Positions 58,749 to 64,000 of a stretch of 64,000 nucleotides of DNA are shown here, one piece after another. The stretch lies in NCBI RefSeq assembly GCF_949628265.1, contig NC_088788.1, positions 26,894,335 to 26,958,334 on the forward strand. Direction: 5' to 3'. The notes beneath the pieces are model-generated. The model did no database searches, was not told where the DNA came from, and saw only the letters and a list, made by a program, of their open reading frames with translations. The translations under genes were made by a program, and so were the position numbers. Each line of letters opens with the position of its first letter. Positions within the stretch are counted from its first letter, which is position 1. Source of the stretch: Cloeon dipterum. Lineage: Eukaryota > Arthropoda > Insecta > Ephemeroptera > Baetidae.

Positions 58749-61700
58749 GAGTGACTGTTAATTGGAAAGCAGTGCATTGAACTGTATTCAGGTCCAGATC
58801 AATGACTCTCTCCGATTTTTATCAACTTCTAACTTGATTCAGGGCGCGTCACTCTCCTGGGTCATCGGCCGCTCTCGAGCGCTGACTCACTCACACAAAG
58901 TTGCCCTTTTTACTTCTAGTGGGTCAGGTCGTTAGGAAATTAATCACATGGCTCGCCCGCGGCGAATTTTTGCATTGTCAGAGAAAGTAGTGGTGTATGT
59001 CAGAGGGGGAAGGGAAGCAGCGTGCACAAGCAGTCTGACCTAACCTTACGTACTGCGCCTCCGAGTTCAGTGACCCAATCGTCTTGCTCCTCATTGTCAG
59101 CACCATTTTATTTCATCCAATTACAGTGATTCTTAAATTGAACGAAATGTGTTGAATTTTTTAAAACGTGACTTCCAGAATCACTACAAATATAAATAAT
59201 CGAATGTTTATTATATAGTTACTGCACATAACGCTGTGCACTGGTATTTTATTGTTTTTAGTTCGTTACTGAAGAACAATAGAACTAGATGGAAATTCAC
59301 AATCGTGAGCTCATCCATTAATATAAAAATAAAAAGCCCACCTTTCCAACTTGTGTTTTTGCAATAAGAATTCAAGAAAATCTAAAAGCTAGTGTTTATT
59401 ATGTTTATCGTAAGTAACTCTTTGATATGGACTATAGCTATAAAATAATTTAAGATTACTGGATTTAGATGTATATTAAGGACGAATGAATGGAAATTTC
59501 CATAGTCAAAAGGCCACGTGCGTGATCAAGATAAGCCGATGAAATAAAGCCTAGAGCTAAATACAATTCCAAGATCTCCTGTTGAGAGCTTAGAAATGCT
59601 ACAACGTTTTTAGGAGTGTGATCGGTAATTTCACTATAACAGAAGAGCATATAATACATATGCTTCTTAATATCATTTCTGCAAGTTTGTTATTCTCTGT
59701 CGTGTTTAATAAGAACTTCAGATATAATATGGAAAATCATAGTACCATATAATATGTACTTAAAACAAGAGTAGTTTCTTCTATCCCTCTTAGATCCCTG
59801 ACAGGAGAAATTATCCTGAAAATTTTCTTCTATTCAATTTGCAACAAGGTTAATAAAATTTGAAATCATATAAACACAATATTAATTACTGAAATAAATT
59901 TTGATTTGAAACTGCGTTATGGCAAGCAGTTCATGTTTGGTTGCATTACACAGATTGCAGTTGCAAATAATCTTATATGAATGAACTTTCCAGTTTTCGC
60001 TGGAAGCAATCAAGTTGAACCTGGAAATCAATTTCTGGTTATTTTTCGTCCGACAGCACATTTTTAGTCGTAGTGCGTGTCGCTATAAATGTCAACCCTA
60101 CCGCCTGACTGCGCCAATGTGATCGCGCGAACGTCAATGAAAGAGGCGAATTCCTCGCGCACATCTGGCTGCACCAAAGGTCAAGTGGGGCCCTTTTTGA
60201 TTGATCGCCTGAGTCACACGCGGTGGCAAATTCCAACTCAATCAAATGGTGTCCGGCGCGTTGCATAACTTGGCGCGAAGAGAAACCCCAACAAAACAGT
60301 GCGCCGGCTATTTCGAGATGGGCAACTTCTCTTTCTACTTGCAACACACACTATGAAGATGAAGGTTGCTAAACAAGAATTTAGGTAAGTTTTTTCGGCT
60401 GTGAGGCGAACGGAATATTTATCCTGTCACTTCGTCTGAAATAAAACACATTTGGCCTGCAAAATTGAGGAAGGGATGGTTTTAAGCTTAGTCATATAGC
60501 AGAGCATGAACAGTAATGCGAAAATTTTAATGCTATAATACTTATTTCATTTATTTTTTTGTATTGGGTAATTCAAAATTATATTTAAAAAAACCTCACA
60601 CTCAACTACAATGTTCAATTTATTTAGAAATCTGTTTTCAAGCATTGAATGGGAAACTAATGATTTCTGAATGATTGAATTAAAAGAAACCTGCCACAAA
60701 GAAGCAGGACTTACCTACACCAAAATTGTGGACATCAAAAATTAAAAATAAAAATAGCTCCTATTAAAACCAGTTTCGCTGATATAAAATAAGACGACGC
60801 AGGTCAGTAATGAACCGTTCGCCATGTGCATGTCTCTCATAAATAGATGCAAATCAGATCGATTCTCTCGCGCACAGTCCAAATTGAGCTAACCAGTTGA
60901 GCTGGAATTGTGCTCACAGCAGCTTTCAGAAGATTTTCCTTGGCTCGGTCGGATCTCGCTCGCGCGCGCAGGAGAATGAGATAATTATACGTTTCGCCGC
61001 AGCGGCTAGGACAGACACGGCGGCGACTGGCACTCGCTCGCGGCTTGCATGACGAAGGGCACATAATCAGATCGAACTGGGTTTCCACAGGTTCCAGCGT
61101 CAGCATCGCTCTTGGCATTTTATTGCCACCACGTAATTGCCTTTTTTTCTTGCGAGAAACTGCCTCAAAAGACAGAAAATTGTGCAAAAAGAAAGAAATG
61201 TGGTTTTCAGCACGTACTTGGGGATTTTCGCACGCAGACTCACTCGTTAACCCGGCAATTATAAAGTGAGCGAGCTTTCGGTGTCCAGTGGAAATCTAAT
61301 TATTGGTCCAATTTTACGCGAGGTTGGTCGGCGTAATCGGTTTTTAAGTATATATTTAAGTGGAATTCCACCTCATCTGTGATGTTTTTCATTTTTAAGT
61401 GAAGAGATTTAAAGTCTGGCTGACCTAAAACAAGCGTGCAAACGTTCTGGAAAAGACCCTGGATTTTGCGTACGTGCCGCAGTGCATTTCGCCGCGCGGG
61501 AAGAGTGAGTCGCCAAAAAGGCTCTCATCAATCAATCGAAAGCAACAATCAATCAGCGCGCAGCCCGAGCAGGGCTTCCTCTAAAACGGTTGACTGACGA
61601 GATAGGGTCATTAGAAAATACGCGGCCGTGAGTGGACAACCACACATTGTGGTAAAGAGCACGGAAAAAATTGCAAAATAAATTGTTCACGACTGGAATT

Positions 61701-64000
61701 TAACTATACAAATTTAAAATTTTGATAAATCTAGTTAACTCTTAAAAAATCTTAAAAATAAATAAAATGCAGATGGTTTCATTAGTTCCTGCAGAAATAT
61801 CATGATTAATATTCTGATTAATATTTGCTTATGAAATATACGCAGTTGTAGTTCAATAAATGTACTTTTTTAAATTGAAAGATTAAGAATGATGAATAGG
61901 GTTCAAATATTTGATTCAATTATCGTTTAAATTGTTTTAAACTATAATTCACATGTCTGTAGAAGGCTTACACAAACAATCTTATAAATCATCAATGTGA
62001 GCTCAAAAGTTGACTAAATGAATAACTAGTCGAGGAAAAACGACGAATTCTTTTTGATAACGAGGATGAAGCCCCTGGTTTTATTTATATTGAACATGGA
62101 AACAACCTCGAGTGGTCGCATATTTCAAAAATTAAATGCATTTCGTTTATATTCCTGAGTTTACTTAAAAGCTTTGCTAAAACTTTGCCTTTTGTAGAAA
62201 ACATTATGCTATATGGTTGATATATATGAAAATGGTAGAGGTTTCTTGCAATGAAAAATGTTTTGAAAATTTCGTTAAAAAAATTGGTCTCTTCATTTTA
62301 ACTAGATTTTAATAAAAATTTGATATGTGTGTTTTAAACCACGACGACTTAAATGGCCACGATAGTCAATGCTCAATAAAAACTTCATATTTCAGACAGT
62401 TTCTTTACAAATTAAACAAAATCGTTTTAATTTGAGATTGTTGTAAATATTTCCCCGAATTTGAAATGTTTAATATTTGCTTTTCTCAAGTCTTTTTAAT
62501 TTATTCCATTATTTATAAGTTAACAATTTCTAGTTTTGAAAATTATTCATAAAAAGCATTCAAGCAATCTCTTTATAAGTTTATTTGGCACATATTGAGT
62601 CAAATATGATGAAAAAGCCGCTTTTTTACGATGAAGAGTGAGCAAATCGGATTTTTTCACGGAAAAAACGCAACTGGAGCAGTGCAGATGAAAAACCACC
62701 GGGTACAAGAGCGATAGCAGAATAGAAAAAGGTATATGTGTGTGTGTGCTGTGTGTAAAAGTCACCTTGGCGTATTCGCGCCCGGCCGCGAAACACGATC
62801 CCCCAAGGCGGCGCGCACCTGCAAGACAGTTTGTTGCTGTGCATGTGGTTTCGCGAATAATTATTCATTCATTGGCCGGGATGGGAGCAAAAAGTGGCGG
62901 CCGCTCGGCTGTAGCCAGGCGGTCTGGCCGCTGAGTGGCCCTCGGGCTCTGCAAACACCTGTCCGTCGTCATCAGCATCGTACGACGTTGATCCCCTCGC
63001 CGCAATTAATACCGACGCACCACCTGACAGAGCCTCACCAAAACGGTTACATAATGCCGGAAAATCTTGCCATTGTTGGCCGGGATGAGTCACGCGATAT
63101 TGAGAAAAGTATAGTAAACTTGTTGAATTCGTTTGCAAGGTCAGAGATGCGCACGATTTGGATTGAGGAATGCGAAGGAATAAGATTTTTGCCTGGAATA
63201 TCTCTAAAATCTGATTTGATTTTGTGCTGTGATGATCATAAAAATGCGAAACTGGCTGTGCGAAGATGAATAATATCGTTGATAGAAATGATTTGAAAAC
63301 TATATATATAAAGTTAGGAGGAAAAAATATTAGCATGAGTGATAAAATTCGTGTTCTTGTGTTGGATAGTCAGCACTGTTTCATCCCTGCAAGCCTCACA
63401 AGCAGTACTTTATCTGTAAAACAAAATTTATGCCGCGGTTTTTATCTCAGGTCGTTGAAAATTATCAATTGAACTGAGTGACACCCCACCACTCGTATTC
63501 CCTGCGCGAAAAAATTGCTTCAAAAAAACATGTTTGTTTTTCATGAAAAAAATAGCACAAATTTTGCGAATTTCCGTTTCTCTCATTTAAAGGCTACATC
63601 TGCTGCTTAATCAAGTGGATTTAAATCAAAGTGTCGTAAATTATTTCATCGTTTGAGAATAAGGAATTAATTAAGCAAAATTTGCATTTTTTTCTTTTGA
63701 TTATTTTCTAACTGATTTTTGGCGATTCAAAAAGTTGGGTATGTTTTGCCAAGTTTACATTACATTGGATTATTTAGAGCACAAATTATTGAATTCATCA
63801 GCTTCATAGCCTATTTTCCTATAATTTTGTCACATTGACAAGATATCCGATCTCTTTGACCTTATTATTCAACCTCAAAATATTTTCAATTCTTTTTCCA
63901 TACGAAAAACGCAACCAAGCATCATTTCACAAGTTTTGACCTCTAAAAGACCAATAAAATATCTTTTGAATAGAAACGATCCTTCAGAACGGAAAAGACG
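58749..64000. other. Right end of the window without a supported gene
   Basis: AT-rich DNA with GC-richer patches around 60030-60340, 60850-61100 and 62760-63060, the last following a (TG)n run at 62736-62756. Open frames up to 177 codons (62736-63269) cross these patches but show no recognisable domain or exon pattern. They may be first exons or promoters of genes beyond 64000; the sequence does not decide. Confidence 0.4.

Overview
The window is a piece of an arthropod nuclear genome, most likely an insect. Genes are split by GT-AG introns, most of them only about 49-69 nt long. Intergenic DNA is AT-rich, GC-rich patches sit at promoters, and one gene is a ZAD-type C2H2 zinc-finger protein, a class strongly expanded in insects. 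The species cannot be named from the sequence. There is no bacterial operon, CRISPR array, rRNA or convincing tRNA gene.

Layout. 1-10430: first intron of an integrin alpha gene on the minus strand, whose signal-peptide exon lies at 10431-10618; inside this intron is the 3' end of a dead LINE next to a copy of a dispersed repeat. 13062-15364 (minus): an SH3BP5/parcas-type Rab11 exchange factor in six exons. 16540-21011 (minus): an EMSY orthologue in 17 coding exons, one of only 18 nt. 23430-25994 (plus): cystathionine beta-synthase in eight coding exons, divergent from EMSY across a GC-rich shared promoter region. 29661-41300 (plus): a BTB protein of the serine-enriched protein (gprs) type, in which a GC-rich first coding exon is joined in phase across a 5-kb intron. 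43648-45055 (plus): ZAD + nine C2H2 fingers. 45772-47819 (plus): mitochondrial import subunit TIM50. 49210-49750 (minus): TMEM229B-like four-pass membrane protein. 53858-54569 (plus): a candidate small gene for a 66-residue protein of unknown function, with TATA box, splice sites and poly(A) signal. 56494-58748 (plus): the decayed second nucleotide-binding half of an ABCB/MDR transporter. 58749-64000: no supported gene.

The genes are housekeeping or signalling genes that do not form one pathway. EMSY and the zinc-finger protein act in chromatin and transcription, CBS in transsulfuration, TIM50 in mitochondrial import, the SH3BP5 homologue in membrane traffic and integrin alpha in adhesion. 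Exon borders were chosen by hand from consensus splice sites, reading phase and remembered family alignments; no database search was run. The least explained items are the 66-residue gene, a three-copy dispersed repeat, and a set of tiny introns that are multiples of three without in-frame stops.
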